Origin: Sedimenticola sp. | GTDB taxonomy: Bacteria; Pseudomonadota; Gammaproteobacteria; Chromatiales; Chromatiaceae | Assembly (NCBI GenBank): GCA_027038775.1 | Contig: JALWGP010000271.1 | Coordinates: 1 to 9,514, forward strand | DNA length: 9,514 nt | Direction of reading: 5' to 3' | Part shown: in pieces, positions 1-7,682 of the stretch | How the letters are laid out: every line of letters starts with the position of its first letter | How positions within the stretch are numbered: the stretch's first letter is position 1 | Position numbers and translations under genes: made by a program | Notes under the pieces: model-generated | Databases searched by the model: none | The model's input: only the letters and a program-made list of their open reading frames with translations | Told to the model about the DNA's origin: nothing

Positions 1-47
1 TTGGTAGAAAGCACCGGAATGCCGTAGGTGCGGGGCCAGAAACGCTA
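1..47 (-). pseudogene. continuation of rmlB beyond the in-frame TAG, cut by window edge
   Basis: After the TAG at 47-45 the same frame reads RFWPRTYGIPVLST to the window edge. RmlB proteins typically read like DHLVRAWHRTYGLPVLVTN at this place, so the match resumes directly after the stop without a frameshift. Several positions differ from the usual residues (stop for V, F for A, P for H). Codons ending in T (CAT, CGT, ATT, CTT, TCT) are crowded here, whereas AT-ending codons are rare in the rest of this gene. That fits either a decaying pseudogene or low-quality bases at a contig end. Confidence 0.7.
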
Positions 48-557
48 GAGATGGTCCGAGCCCGCCTTGCTGGCCGAGTAGGGCGAGCTGGGGCGGTAGG
101 GTGTCTCCTCGGTGAAGAGCCCCCCGCCCGTGCCCAGGTCGCCGTAGACCTCGTCGGTGGAGACGTGGTGGAAGCGGAACCCTTCCCTGGCCTCGCCCTC
201 CAGTTCGTTCCAGTACCCCCGTGCCACCTCCAGCAGCACGCTGGTGCCCACCAGGTTGGTCCGGACGAACTCGGCCGGTCCGTCGATGGAACGGTCCACG
301 TGGGACTCGGCCGCCAGGTGGATGACGGCGTCGGGCCGGTGCTCGCGGAAGACCCGCTCCACCTCCGGGCGGTCGCAGATGTCCACCCGCTCGAAGCGGT
401 AGCGGGAGTGACCCTCGGCGCCGGGCAGGGATTCCAGGTTGCCGGCATAGGTGAGCTTGTCCAGGTTGACCACGGCCCGGTCGGTGCGGGACAGGAGGTG
501 GCGCACCAGGGCCGAGCCGATGAAGCCGGCGCCGCCGGTGACCAGCAGGGTCTTCAC
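45..557 (-). CDS. rmlB: dTDP-glucose 4,6-dehydratase (RmlB), N-terminal half, ending at an in-frame stop
   Basis: RmlB is a cytoplasmic NAD-dependent extended SDR enzyme. It converts dTDP-glucose to dTDP-4-keto-6-deoxyglucose, the second step toward dTDP-rhamnose and related deoxysugars of LPS and other surface glycans. The 170 readable residues show the Rossmann motif GGAGFIG (8-14), LDKLTYAGN (32-40), the [10 protein letters not shown] signature (81-90), VSTDEVYG (132-139) and the active-site region [13 protein letters not shown] (158-170) with the YxxxK pair. The family is normally about 350 residues, so only half is present. The start is GTG at 557, preceded by a strong AAGGAGGG six bases upstream, and it overlaps the carbamoyltransferase stop by four bases (GTGA), which suggests translational coupling. 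The frame is cut by TAG at 47-45, but RmlB-like residues continue after it. It is therefore either a pseudogene or a sequence error at a contig end. The family assignment is certain; intactness is not. Confidence 0.88.
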   Translation of the reverse strand: MKTLLVTGGAGFIGSALVRHLLSRTDRAVVNLDKLTYAGNLESLPGAEGHSRYRFERVDICDRPEVERVFREHRPDAVIHLAAESHVDRSIDGPAEFVRTNLVGTSVLLEVARGYWNELEGEAREGFRFHHVSTDEVYGDLGTGGGLFTEETPYRPSSPYSASKAGSDHL

Positions 558-2287
558 GCGGCGCCCTCCTTGGTCACCAGGATGTCCTCCATCACCAGGT
601 ACTGAAGGTCGGAACCGAAGAACATGTTCAGTGCATCCTCGGGCGAGCAGACCATGGGTTCACCGCGCCGGTTGAGGGAGGTGTTGAGCACCACGCCATT
701 GCCGGTGAGCTTCTCCAGCTCCTCGATCAGTTCATAGTAACGGGGATTGGTGTCGCGGGTCACCACCTGGGCGCGGGCGGTGCCGTCCTCGTGCACCACC
801 TCGGGCACCCGCTCCTTCCAGCCCTCGCCCACATCGAAGGTGATGGTCATGTAGGGGGCGGGATGGGTGCTCTGCAGCATGTCGGGCGCCACCCGGTCGA
901 GAAGGCTGGGACAGAAGGGGCGCCATCGCTCGCGGTACTTGATCTGCTCGTTGATGCGGTCGGCGATACCGGGCACGTTGGGCGCGCCCAGGATGGAGCG
1001 GTTGCCCAGCGCCCGCGGCCCGAACTCCATGCGCCCCTGGAACCAGGCCACCGGGTTGCCCTCGGCCAGCAGCTTCGCCGTCCGTTTCGGTACCTCGTCG
1101 ATGCGCTGCCACCTGGGCCTTTCGGGGTGCGTTTCGCAGGCGGCGATGCACTCCTCGGTGGTGTAGCGCGGCCCCAGGTAGGCGTGCTTCATGGGCCGGA
1201 TCTTCTCGCCCAGGCGGCTGGCCACGTAACTGGCTGCGCCGATGGCGGTGCCCGCGTCGGAGGCCGCCGGCTGGACGAAGAGCTCCTCCACGTCGTCGCG
1301 CGCCAGGATGCGCTGGTTGAGCTTGACGTTGAGGGCCACGCCGCCGGCGAAGGCGAGCTTGCCGGTCTCCTCCAGGATGTCACCCAGGTAGTGGTCGATG
1401 AGCCCCAGGGCCACCTCCTCCAGCTGGGCCTGGACGGCGGCGGCGTAGTCCACGTAGGGGTCGTCGATCTCGTCCCCCTGGCGCGGCGGCCCCAGCCACT
1501 CCACCAGCTTCGGGCTGAAGTAGTAGCCCTTGCCGGAGGCGTCTTTCCAGCGGCGCAGCCCCACCACGTTGACGTAGCGGGTGTTGACACGGAACTCGCG
1601 CCCGTCGAAATCGATGAGGCGGGAGAGGTCGAAGCGCTCCGGGTCGCCGTAGGGGGCCATGCCCATCACCTTGAACTCGCCGTCGAGCATCTCGAAGCCG
1701 AGGTACTCGGTGATGGCACCATAGAGACCGCCCAGGGAGTCGGGATCGTAGAACTCCCGGATCTTGTGGATGCGGCCGTTCTCGCCCCAGCCGAAGAAGG
1801 TGGTGGCGTACTCGCCCTTGCCATCGATACCGAGGATGGCCGTCTTCTCCTGGAAACCACTCAGGTGGTAGGCGCTGCTGGCGTGAGCCAGGTGGTGCTC
1901 CACCATCTCGATGCGGGCGTTGCCCAGCCCCAGGTCGGCCACCAGCTTCTCCAGCCGCTTGCGGTTGCGCCGGTAGCGGCGGTTACCGTGGAAGATGGCG
2001 GCCAGCGCCCGGTCGGGAGCGTACCAGTGGCGCGCCGCGTAGTGCCAGCGGGCAGCGCTGCCGAAAAGGGGGATCTTCGCGTAGGGAAAGGCCACCACCT
2101 CCACCTGGTCGGGGCGGACGCCGGCGTACTCCAGGCAGAAACGGGTCGCCTCGTAGGGAAAGCGCCCCTTGGCGTGCTTGTCGCGGATGAAGCGCTCCTC
2201 CTCCGCCGCCGCCACCAGCTCGCCGTCGATGAACAGCGCCGCGGACGGGTCGTGGCTCACCGCCCCGGCGACTCCCAGTACGATCAT
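554..2287 (-). CDS. NodU/CmcH-family carbamoyltransferase, probably acting on a surface glycan
   Basis: This family transfers a carbamoyl group from carbamoyl phosphate, through an ATP-dependent carbamoyl-adenylate, to a hydroxyl of a sugar or antibiotic (NodU, CmcH, TobZ). The 577-residue length is usual for the family. Residues 1-350 form the Kae1/ASKHA-like N-terminal domain, with [14 protein letters not shown] (5-18), the metal-binding HxxxH at H131/H135 (HHLAH), the AGGVALN loop (314-320) and a likely third metal ligand, D344, in SDAGTAIG. From about 366 follows the YrdC-like C-terminal domain with the signature [16 protein letters not shown] (418-433) and TSLNRRGEP (536-544). All expected motifs are present, so it should be active. 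The start is ATG at 2287, 45 bases after the kinase gene, without a clear Shine-Dalgarno site; the end overlaps rmlB by four bases. The substrate is unknown. From the neighbours I infer an LPS-core or O-antigen sugar, comparable to WapO of Pseudomonas aeruginosa. Confidence 0.93.
   Translation of the reverse strand: MIVLGVAGAVSHDPSAALFIDGELVAAAEEERFIRDKHAKGRFPYEATRFCLEYAGVRPDQVEVVAFPYAKIPLFGSAARWHYAARHWYAPDRALAAIFHGNRRYRRNRKRLEKLVADLGLGNARIEMVEHHLAHASSAYHLSGFQEKTAILGIDGKGEYATTFFGWGENGRIHKIREFYDPDSLGGLYGAITEYLGFEMLDGEFKVMGMAPYGDPERFDLSRLIDFDGREFRVNTRYVNVVGLRRWKDASGKGYYFSPKLVEWLGPPRQGDEIDDPYVDYAAAVQAQLEEVALGLIDHYLGDILEETGKLAFAGGVALNVKLNQRILARDDVEELFVQPAASDAGTAIGAASYVASRLGEKIRPMKHAYLGPRYTTEECIAACETHPERPRWQRIDEVPKRTAKLLAEGNPVAWFQGRMEFGPRALGNRSILGAPNVPGIADRINEQIKYRERWRPFCPSLLDRVAPDMLQSTHPAPYMTITFDVGEGWKERVPEVVHEDGTARAQVVTRDTNPRYYELIEELEKLTGNGVVLNTSLNRRGEPMVCSPEDALNMFFGSDLQYLVMEDILVTKEGAA
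564..571 (-). promoter_or_regulatory. strong Shine-Dalgarno site for rmlB
   Basis: On the minus strand AAGGAGGG lies six bases before the GTG at 557-555, inside the last codons of the carbamoyltransferase gene. It fixes the unusual GTG start. It also suggests that rmlB had efficient initiation of its own in addition to coupling through the GTGA overlap. Confidence 0.75.
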
Positions 2288-2332
2288 CGGAATCTCGGGC
2301 CCGCGGCCCAGGTTGCATGCATTGGGCGCATT
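2288..2332 (-). other. 45-base spacer with GC-rich hairpin before the carbamoyltransferase
   Basis: The spacer between the kinase stop and the carbamoyltransferase start holds the inverted repeat GGGCC (2297-2301) and GGCCC (2305-2309) around a three-base loop, plus the palindrome TGCATGCA (2314-2321). On the minus strand the GC stem ends about nine bases before the ATG at 2287, where a ribosome site would lie. No U-tract follows, so it is not an intrinsic terminator. It may modulate initiation or mean nothing. Confidence 0.35.
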
Positions 2333-3757
2333 CTAGCAGAGATGCCTTTTCCCCTCGGCCTCCGCCAGCGCCGCCTCGAAGGCCGCGCGCAGCTCCGGAT
2401 CCTTCCAGTTGCGCAGGAACCGCTCCCGGTCGGCGCGGACGCCCCGTTCCCGGAGCCAGCGCCAGCGGGGACGGGAGAGGCTGTCCAGGTCGATCACCTG
2501 GACGTCCTCTTTGCCGACGAGGAAGTTGGAGGCCTTCATGTCACCGTGGACCAGGCCGTTTTGCGCGAAAGCGGCCACCACCGACGCCACCTTCCGGACC
2601 TTCTCCCGGTCACCGTGGCGGCCGCTGAAACAGCGGTCGGCCCGTTCTCCCCCGGCTTTCTCGGTGACCAGCCAGGCCCGCCGGCGAAGGCCGTGCCGCT
2701 CCTCGATGTACGCAAGGGGCCGGGGGGTGGGGATCCCGTAGCCGCGCACCCTGTGGGCATTGCGCCACGAGCGCCGGCCCCGGCTGGACGACAACATGCG
2801 GCGCAGGCCGTGAAACCGCGTCTTGACGTTGTAGCGCTTCACCACCACCTGGCGGTCGCCGATCCGGTCCACCCAGACGGTCTGGGAGTTGCCTGCCTTG
2901 AGCAGGTCGCTCTCTCGGGCGGGGCCGGAGAGGGCGCCGGAGATCCACTCGTCCAGCAGCCGGACATCCAGCTCCCGCCGCTGGAAGATGCGCAGTTCGC
3001 CTTTCTCACGCACCAGGAACTCGGTGCAGTCACGCAGGCACTTTTCGCTCAGCTTGCGGGCACGATAGTGACGCCAGCGGTCGGCATGGCGGCACACGCC
3101 CCGGGCAAAGGCGGCAGGATCGGGAAACCCACGCCGACGGCAGTAGACCTCCAGCGCCGCCATGACCCCGGCATGCGCGCTGCGCGGGAATTGGGCGAGA
3201 AGCAGGCCGAGATTGCGCTGGGCCGGTTTCCCGGCCAACGGCCCGGAACCCAGGCGATAGGCACCCCCATCGATGGCCCGGATCGCGCCGGCGGCATCCA
3301 CCAGAAAATTGTCCAGATGCGGATCTTCCTGGACCATGCCCGCCTCGTGCTGGCCCGCCACGAGGTTGAACAGCTCGGCCAGCAGCGCTTTCCGACGAAC
3401 TTCTCCCGCGCATCGCCAGGCCTCCCCGAAGGGAAGGGATCCCGCCAGGTACTCGTAGAGCACCACCCGTGCCGCGCCAGCCGCCACCGGCTCCGGCAGC
3501 AGCGGCTCCGGCACCGGGATGCCCCGGCGAAACATGGCGGCAATGGCCCCCAGATCCCTCTGTGCGTCCCGGACGGCGGCAGACCCTGTAAAGACCTTGG
3601 CCAATACGGGCTTCTCGCGCCACCATCCCCGGAAAACCATCCGCCGCCCGGGAAGCAGCCGCAACAGCTCCTCGCAGCGCAGGGGCCCCAGGGACCCGAG
3701 CACCAGGTCGAACGGCAATTGCGCGGGATCTTCAGGAAGGGGGGGCATCACCGGCAT
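2333..3757 (-). CDS. tandem kinase-fold protein, LPS-kinase-like (two domains)
   Basis: The 474 residues contain two successive kinase-like domains of the WaaP/InaA/RIO-like small-kinase type. In the first half, VLAK carries a likely ATP-binding lysine (K54), DPHLDN (145-150) is a catalytic-loop match with D145 and N150, and IDGG (from D163) stands for the DFG motif. In the second half, VVVK ends in K307, HGDMKASN (404-411) is a clear catalytic loop with D406 and N411, and IDLD (D423/D425) is the metal-binding site. There is no signal peptide or membrane segment, so it is cytoplasmic. The neighbours suggest phosphorylation of an LPS-core sugar such as heptose or Kdo, which is inference. The frame stays open upstream to 3880, but I chose ATG 3757 because residues before it are low-complexity and lie inside the methyltransferase gene. 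ATG 3748 is equally possible; neither has a good ribosome site. Overlap with the methyltransferase is 17-26 bases. Confidence 0.82.
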   Translation of the reverse strand: MPVMPPLPEDPAQLPFDLVLGSLGPLRCEELLRLLPGRRMVFRGWWREKPVLAKVFTGSAAVRDAQRDLGAIAAMFRRGIPVPEPLLPEPVAAGAARVVLYEYLAGSLPFGEAWRCAGEVRRKALLAELFNLVAGQHEAGMVQEDPHLDNFLVDAAGAIRAIDGGAYRLGSGPLAGKPAQRNLGLLLAQFPRSAHAGVMAALEVYCRRRGFPDPAAFARGVCRHADRWRHYRARKLSEKCLRDCTEFLVREKGELRIFQRRELDVRLLDEWISGALSGPARESDLLKAGNSQTVWVDRIGDRQVVVKRYNVKTRFHGLRRMLSSSRGRRSWRNAHRVRGYGIPTPRPLAYIEERHGLRRRAWLVTEKAGGERADRCFSGRHGDREKVRKVASVVAAFAQNGLVHGDMKASNFLVGKEDVQVIDLDSLSRPRWRWLRERGVRADRERFLRNWKDPELRAAFEAALAEAEGKRHLC

Positions 3758-4715
3758 CGAGGGGTTTGCGGAAGATGGCGAAGATCTCGTCTCCGCGCCC
3801 CAGCAACATCGAGGCCGCCACGTAGGGCCGGGCCAGGATCCGCCGAAGCTTCCGCTTCTTGGAGGGTCTTCCCCGGACACCGAACCTGTAGTCCCAGCTG
3901 TTGAGCACGATCTTCGGGGTGGACGAGGTGCGTACCACTGCCGGCTCGAAGCCCGCCCGCCCGGCGAGACGGGCCAGGTTTTCCGGGGAGAAGAGCACCA
4001 GGTGGCGGGGAATGTCGTTGGCGAACCAGTGAACGCCGAACCAGCCCCGGCCGAGCGCCCGGCTGTTGGGTGTCATCAACACCATGAGGCCGCCCGGTTT
4101 CAGGATCCTGTGGATCTCCGTCACGAAGTCCACGGGAGCCGGGATGTGCTCGATCACGTGGCGGGCGGTCACCACGTCGAAATGCCCGTCCGGGAAGCCG
4201 GCCTCCGACAGCTCCCCCTGGAAAACCTTCAGGCCGGCGGCCCTGCAGGTCTCCACCGCACTCCGGTTGAACTCCACCCCTTCCGGCTCCCAGCCGAGCG
4301 CGCGCATCGACCTGAGGTACTTGCCGCCTCCGCAGCCCACGTCGAGCAGCCGCCCGCTCCCGGTGAAGGGAACCGCGTGGCGATGGACGAATGCGCCCAG
4401 GATCCCGGCGAGCCAGCGGGGAAAACCGCTGTCGAGATGGGCATAGCCGTACCGGGAGCGCAATACCGCCCTCTCCAGTGCACTCCTGCGCTTCTCCCGT
4501 CCCGGCCTGTAGGGCTGGTAGTCGTCGGGATAGAAGCTGGCGATCCGCTGCGCATCGGGCATCGGCGCCTGGTAGACGGCCCCGCAATCGCCACATTCCG
4601 CGTAGGAAAACTCGCCCGGCAGGTGCATCAGCAGGTCCCTTCCCGTGTAGGCATGGGAACCCGAACCGCCGCACACGGGGCAGGGTTCCGAAACCGTTGG
4701 CCTGGACACGGACAT
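3732..4715 (-). CDS. class I SAM-dependent methyltransferase with N-terminal four-cysteine zinc ribbon
   Basis: The protein has 327 residues. The N-terminus carries two CxxC pairs (C12/C15 and C41/C44), a zinc-ribbon pattern seen in sugar C-methyltransferases and in many methyltransferases of glycan clusters. The Rossmann methyltransferase core follows: motif I DVGCGGG (125-131), an acidic residue after strand 2 at E148 (GVEFN), motif II around FDVVTARHVIEHI (179-191) and LKPGGLMVLMTPN (205-217). The last 100 residues are family-variable and basic (RPSKKRKLRR, 283-292). It transfers a methyl group from SAM; the acceptor is not readable from sequence, and a sugar or glycan intermediate is inferred from the glycosyltransferase before it and the kinase after it. 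ATG 4715 has AAAGGA six bases upstream. It starts 70 bases after the glycosyltransferase gene and its 3' end overlaps the kinase gene. Confidence 0.88.
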   Translation of the reverse strand: MSVSRPTVSEPCPVCGGSGSHAYTGRDLLMHLPGEFSYAECGDCGAVYQAPMPDAQRIASFYPDDYQPYRPGREKRRSALERAVLRSRYGYAHLDSGFPRWLAGILGAFVHRHAVPFTGSGRLLDVGCGGGKYLRSMRALGWEPEGVEFNRSAVETCRAAGLKVFQGELSEAGFPDGHFDVVTARHVIEHIPAPVDFVTEIHRILKPGGLMVLMTPNSRALGRGWFGVHWFANDIPRHLVLFSPENLARLAGRAGFEPAVVRTSSTPKIVLNSWDYRFGVRGRPSKKRKLRRILARPYVAASMLLGRGDEIFAIFRKPLDAGDAPPS

Positions 4716-4785
4716 CAGCCGTCCTTTTCCGCTTTGATTACGTGTGGCTTCATGAAGCCGTTACCCGGCCTGCGCTTCCGGTGTT
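4716..4785 (-). other. 70-base intergenic spacer with a perfect 14-base palindrome
   Basis: Between the glycosyltransferase stop and the methyltransferase start lies GGCTTCATGAAGCC (4746-4759), a perfect palindrome that could fold into a 5-base stem with a CATG loop. It has no U-tract on the minus strand and so is a poor terminator. The same stretch holds a possible 12-codon frame (4753-4715, reading MKPHVIKAEKDG). This is the widest gap inside the minus-strand unit, so an internal promoter is possible, but I see no convincing -35/-10 pair. Confidence 0.4.
4722..4727 (-). promoter_or_regulatory. Shine-Dalgarno site of the methyltransferase gene
   Basis: AAAGGA on the minus strand sits six bases before ATG 4715 and supports that start. 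The ATG also overlaps the TGA of a 12-codon frame beginning at 4753 (TGATG junction), so coupled initiation is conceivable. Confidence 0.6.
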
Positions 4786-5784
4786 TCATTGGGAACCGAT
4801 TTCCCCCTGTACGAGTTCATCCAGCGATTTCATCATTCCACCAAAGACCGTCCGCAGGGAATAGTGCCGCACACACTTCTCCCGTCCGGCTTCCCCAAGG
4901 CGGACCCGCAGCTCGGAGGAATCATGCAGCGCCCGCAGGGCCTCGACCCAATCCTCCCCGGTCTCCGCCAGCAGCCCCGTGACACCGTGCTCCACGATCT
5001 CGGCGTTGACGCCCGTGGGGGAGGATACCACCGGCAGCCCGGCGGCCATATACTGCAGCACCTTGAGACCGCACTTGCCGCGGGTGAAACGGTTGTCCGG
5101 CAGCGGGGCCAGCCCCACGTGGGCGGCCGCCAGTTCCCGCGTCTCCGCTTCCGGCGACCAGGGGATGTGGACAACGGGCAGGCTCCGGGTTTCCAGCGTG
5201 AAATCGGAAACGATCTTGAGGCGAAGGCCGGGCATCTCCTCCGCGGCCCGCTCCAGCACGGGCACGATGGTCAACAGATGCTTTCTCGTGGAGCTGCTCC
5301 CGATCCAGACCAAGTCGAGCGTGGATTCCGGCTTGGTCACCCGCAGGCGGTATCGATCCGTCTCGACCGCCGTGGGAACGACCCGCACGTTGCCGTTGAA
5401 ACGGCCGGCCTCGTCGGCAAGGTAGCGGTTGCCCGCCCACACCAGGTCGCATTTGGCGACCGTGGCAGCGAAGCGCCGCGCCCTGCGCGGGGAGGCGCCG
5501 CCATCGCTGCGGCAGAATATGGCGTCGTCGAAGGTGAACACCAGGTGCCGCGCCGCACGGCGCAGCAGAAACCGGAACAGCGGCCCGTAGGTTCGGCGCA
5601 CCAGGACCACCACCTCCACCCTGCGAGCCGCGCGCAGCACGGCCAGGCGATCGCGCAGGGAACCGGAGCCGGACAGGTGGCGTGGCCGCCAGCCGGCCTC
5701 CTCGAGCAACGGGAAGAAATCCGTGGCCCGGTACCTGGTGGAGGCGGCGTGAAGCCCCTTGGAGACGAAGAGGATCTCTTTCAA
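4786..5784 (-). CDS. glycosyltransferase, GT-B fold (GT4-like), glycan assembly
   Basis: This 332-residue protein looks like a family 1/4 glycosyltransferase, transferring a sugar from a nucleotide donor to a growing glycan at the inner face of the cytoplasmic membrane. The N-terminal half has the opening strand ILFVSKG (4-10) and the end-of-domain motifs AGNRYLADEA (117-126) and VVPTAVETDRY (135-145). The donor-binding half shows WIGSSSTRKHL (160-170), GLAPLPDNRFTRGKCGLKVL (224-243) and LQYMAAGLPVVSSPTGVNAE (243-262), the usual nucleotide-sugar region. It is slightly shorter than typical (about 350-380), but both lobes are present. The start must be TTG at 5784: the frame is closed by a TGA at 5805-5803 (the mnmG stop itself) with no ATG or GTG between. 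The rare start and weak ribosome site (AAGGGA about 13 bases away) suggest low or coupled translation, 18 bases after mnmG. Donor and acceptor cannot be named. Confidence 0.86.
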   Translation of the reverse strand: MKEILFVSKGLHAASTRYRATDFFPLLEEAGWRPRHLSGSGSLRDRLAVLRAARRVEVVVLVRRTYGPLFRFLLRRAARHLVFTFDDAIFCRSDGGASPRRARRFAATVAKCDLVWAGNRYLADEAGRFNGNVRVVPTAVETDRYRLRVTKPESTLDLVWIGSSSTRKHLLTIVPVLERAAEEMPGLRLKIVSDFTLETRSLPVVHIPWSPEAETRELAAAHVGLAPLPDNRFTRGKCGLKVLQYMAAGLPVVSSPTGVNAEIVEHGVTGLLAETGEDWVEALRALHDSSELRVRLGEAGREKCVRHYSLRTVFGGMMKSLDELVQGEIGSQ

Positions 5785-5802
5785 CCTGGAACCCGGTTCC
5801 CT

Positions 5803-7680
5803 TCAGGCGCTGGCCCGCTTCTTGAGGTGAATGAGCAGCAGCGACACCGCCGCCGGTGTCACTCCCGGGATGCGCGCCGCCTGGCCCAGGGTGGCGGGGC
5901 GGATGCGCGACAGCTTCTCCCGCACCTCCGAGGAGAGCCCCTTCACCCGGTCGTAGTCCAGGCCTTCGGGCAGCTTCACCGATTCGGCCTGGCGCGCCTT
6001 CTCCACCTCCTCGCGCTGGCGCTCGATGTAGCCGGCGTACTTGGCCTGGATCTCCACCTGCTCCGCCACCTTCGGATCCTCCACCCCGGGACCCACGCCC
6101 GGCAGGGTCATGAGCGAGGCGTAGGTGAGGTTGGGCCGGGTGAGCAGCTCGCTGGCGCGGGCCTCGCGGCGCAGGCGGCCGCCCAGCACCGCCAGCTCCT
6201 GCCCGGGGTCGAGGTCGCCGGGGCGGACGATGATCTCCCGCAGCCGCTGCCGCTCCCGCTCGATGGCTTCGCGCTTGTCGCAGAAGGCGCGCCAGCGGGC
6301 ATCGCCCACCAGCCCCAGCTCGCGGCCCTTCTCCGTCAGGCGCAGGTCGGCGTTGTCCTCGCGCAGCAGCAGACGGTGCTCGGCGCGGGAGGTGAACATG
6401 CGATAGGGCTCGGTGGTGCCGCGGGTGATGAGGTCGTCCACCAGCACCCCCAGATAGGCCTCGTCGCGCCGCGGCCACCAGGGTGACTCGCCGCGCACTT
6501 TCCGCACCGCATTGAGCCCCGCCAGCAGTCCCTGGGCGGCGGCCTCCTCGTAGCCGGTGGTGCCGTTGATCTGGCCGGCGAAGAAGAGGTTCTCCAGGTG
6601 CTTGGTCTCCAGCGAGCGCTTCAGGTCCCGCGGATCGAAGAAGTCGTACTCGATGGCGTAGCCGGGTCGGGTGATGCGCGCCTCCCCGAAGCCGCGCATG
6701 GAGCGCACCAGCGCCCACTGCACGTCGAAAGGGAGCGAGGTGGAGATGCCGTTGGGGTAGAGCTCGTTGCTGGTGAGGCCCTCGGGCTCGATGAAGATCT
6801 GGTGGGAGTCGCGGTCGGCGAAGCGCACCACCTTGTCCTCGATGGAGGGACAGTAGCGCGGCCCCACCCCCTCGATCACCCCCGCGTACATGGGCGAGCG
6901 CGAGAGCCCCTTGCGGATGATCTCGTGGGTGCGTGCATTGGTGCGGGTGATGAAACAGCTCACCTGCTCGGGGTGCTCGCCGGCGCTGCCGAGGAAGGAG
7001 AAGACGGGCACGGGATCGTCCCCCGGTTGCTCCTCCAGCACCGAGAAATCCACCGTGCGCCGGTCGATGCGCGGCGGGGTGCCGGTCTTGAGCCGCTCCA
7101 CGCGGAAGGGAAGCTCGCGCAGGCGCCGCGCCAGGGCGTTGGCGGGCGGGTCGCCGGCGCGCCCTCCCTCGTAGTTCTCCAGGCCGATGTGGATGCGCCC
7201 CCCGAGGAAGGTGCCCACGGTGAGCACCACCGCCCCGGCGCGGAACTCCAGCCCCATGGCCGTGACCACGCCCACCACCCGGTCGCCCTCGAGCACCAGG
7301 TCCTCCACCGCCTGCTGGAAGAGGTCCAGGTTCTCCTGGTTCTCCAGCGCTTCCCGCACCGCCGCCTTGTAGAGCAGGCGGTCGGCCTGGGCGCGGGTGG
7401 CGCGCACCGCCGGCCCCTTGCGCGCGTTGAGGATGCGGAAGTGGATGCCGGCGCGGTCGGCGGCCCGGGCCATGAGCCCGCCCAGGGCGTCGATCTCCTT
7501 CACCAGGTGCCCCTTGCCGATGCCGCCGACGGCCGGATTGCAGCTCATGGCGCCCAGGGTGTCGATATTGTGGGTGAGCAGCAGGGTGCGCGCGCCCATG
7601 CGGGCCGCGGCCAGCGCCGCCTCGGTGCCGGCGTGGCCGCCGCCGACCACAATGACCTGGTAGTGAGTGGGGTGAAACAT
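5803..7680 (-). CDS. mnmG: tRNA uridine-5-carboxymethylaminomethyl modification enzyme MnmG (GidA)
   Basis: With MnmE, this FAD- and NADH-dependent enzyme installs the (carboxymethyl)aminomethyl group at C5 of wobble uridine U34 in a subset of tRNAs. Its 625 residues match the usual length of about 630. Visible are the FAD dinucleotide-binding [19 protein letters not shown] (11-29), the conserved [14 protein letters not shown] (46-59) with C47, the second invariant cysteine at C277 in YCPSIEDK (276-283), TGTPPRID (199-206), [19 protein letters not shown] and the C-terminal helical MnmE-binding region with TLPGVGP and ending [17 protein letters not shown] 7680 is the natural start ([14 protein letters not shown] follows), although no good Shine-Dalgarno site precedes it. 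The gene is intact. In many bacteria mnmG is followed by rsmG; here a glycosyltransferase follows 18 bases later, so mnmG may head the glycan operon. Confidence 0.98.
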   Translation of the reverse strand: MFHPTHYQVIVVGGGHAGTEAALAAARMGARTLLLTHNIDTLGAMSCNPAVGGIGKGHLVKEIDALGGLMARAADRAGIHFRILNARKGPAVRATRAQADRLLYKAAVREALENQENLDLFQQAVEDLVLEGDRVVGVVTAMGLEFRAGAVVLTVGTFLGGRIHIGLENYEGGRAGDPPANALARRLRELPFRVERLKTGTPPRIDRRTVDFSVLEEQPGDDPVPVFSFLGSAGEHPEQVSCFITRTNARTHEIIRKGLSRSPMYAGVIEGVGPRYCPSIEDKVVRFADRDSHQIFIEPEGLTSNELYPNGISTSLPFDVQWALVRSMRGFGEARITRPGYAIEYDFFDPRDLKRSLETKHLENLFFAGQINGTTGYEEAAAQGLLAGLNAVRKVRGESPWWPRRDEAYLGVLVDDLITRGTTEPYRMFTSRAEHRLLLREDNADLRLTEKGRELGLVGDARWRAFCDKREAIERERQRLREIIVRPGDLDPGQELAVLGGRLRREARASELLTRPNLTYASLMTLPGVGPGVEDPKVAEQVEIQAKYAGYIERQREEVEKARQAESVKLPEGLDYDRVKGLSSEVREKLSRIRPATLGQAARIPGVTPAAVSLLLIHLKKRASA

Positions 7681-7682
7681 GT

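Noticed and set aside
51..605. Plus-strand frame of 184 codons over rmlB
   Set aside because: Antisense to clear RmlB motifs and without any domain of its own.
3758..3880. Forty-one extra N-terminal codons of the kinase frame
   Set aside because: They overlap the methyltransferase coding region, have a Ser/Gly/Pro/Arg-rich shadow-like composition, and the kinase-like sequence begins only after the ATGs at 3757 and 3748.
791..3904. Plus-strand open frame of 1037 codons
   Set aside because: It lies antisense to the well-supported carbamoyltransferase and kinase genes, spans their spacer, and its translation is low-complexity His/Ala/Gly/Val-rich with no domain. Long antisense frames are expected at this GC content.
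4746..4759. Palindrome GGCTTCATGAAGCC as an intrinsic terminator
   Set aside because: The stem is only five bases with no following U-tract, and the genes on both sides are in the same direction and functionally related.
4789..6486. Plus-strand open frame of 565 codons
   Set aside because: Antisense to the glycosyltransferase and mnmG, with no recognisable motif; a GC artefact.
4922..6718. Minus-strand open frame of 598 codons
   Set aside because: Same strand but another frame of mnmG and the glycosyltransferase; Gly/Ala/Arg/Pro-rich without any domain, whereas the other frame encodes clear MnmG.
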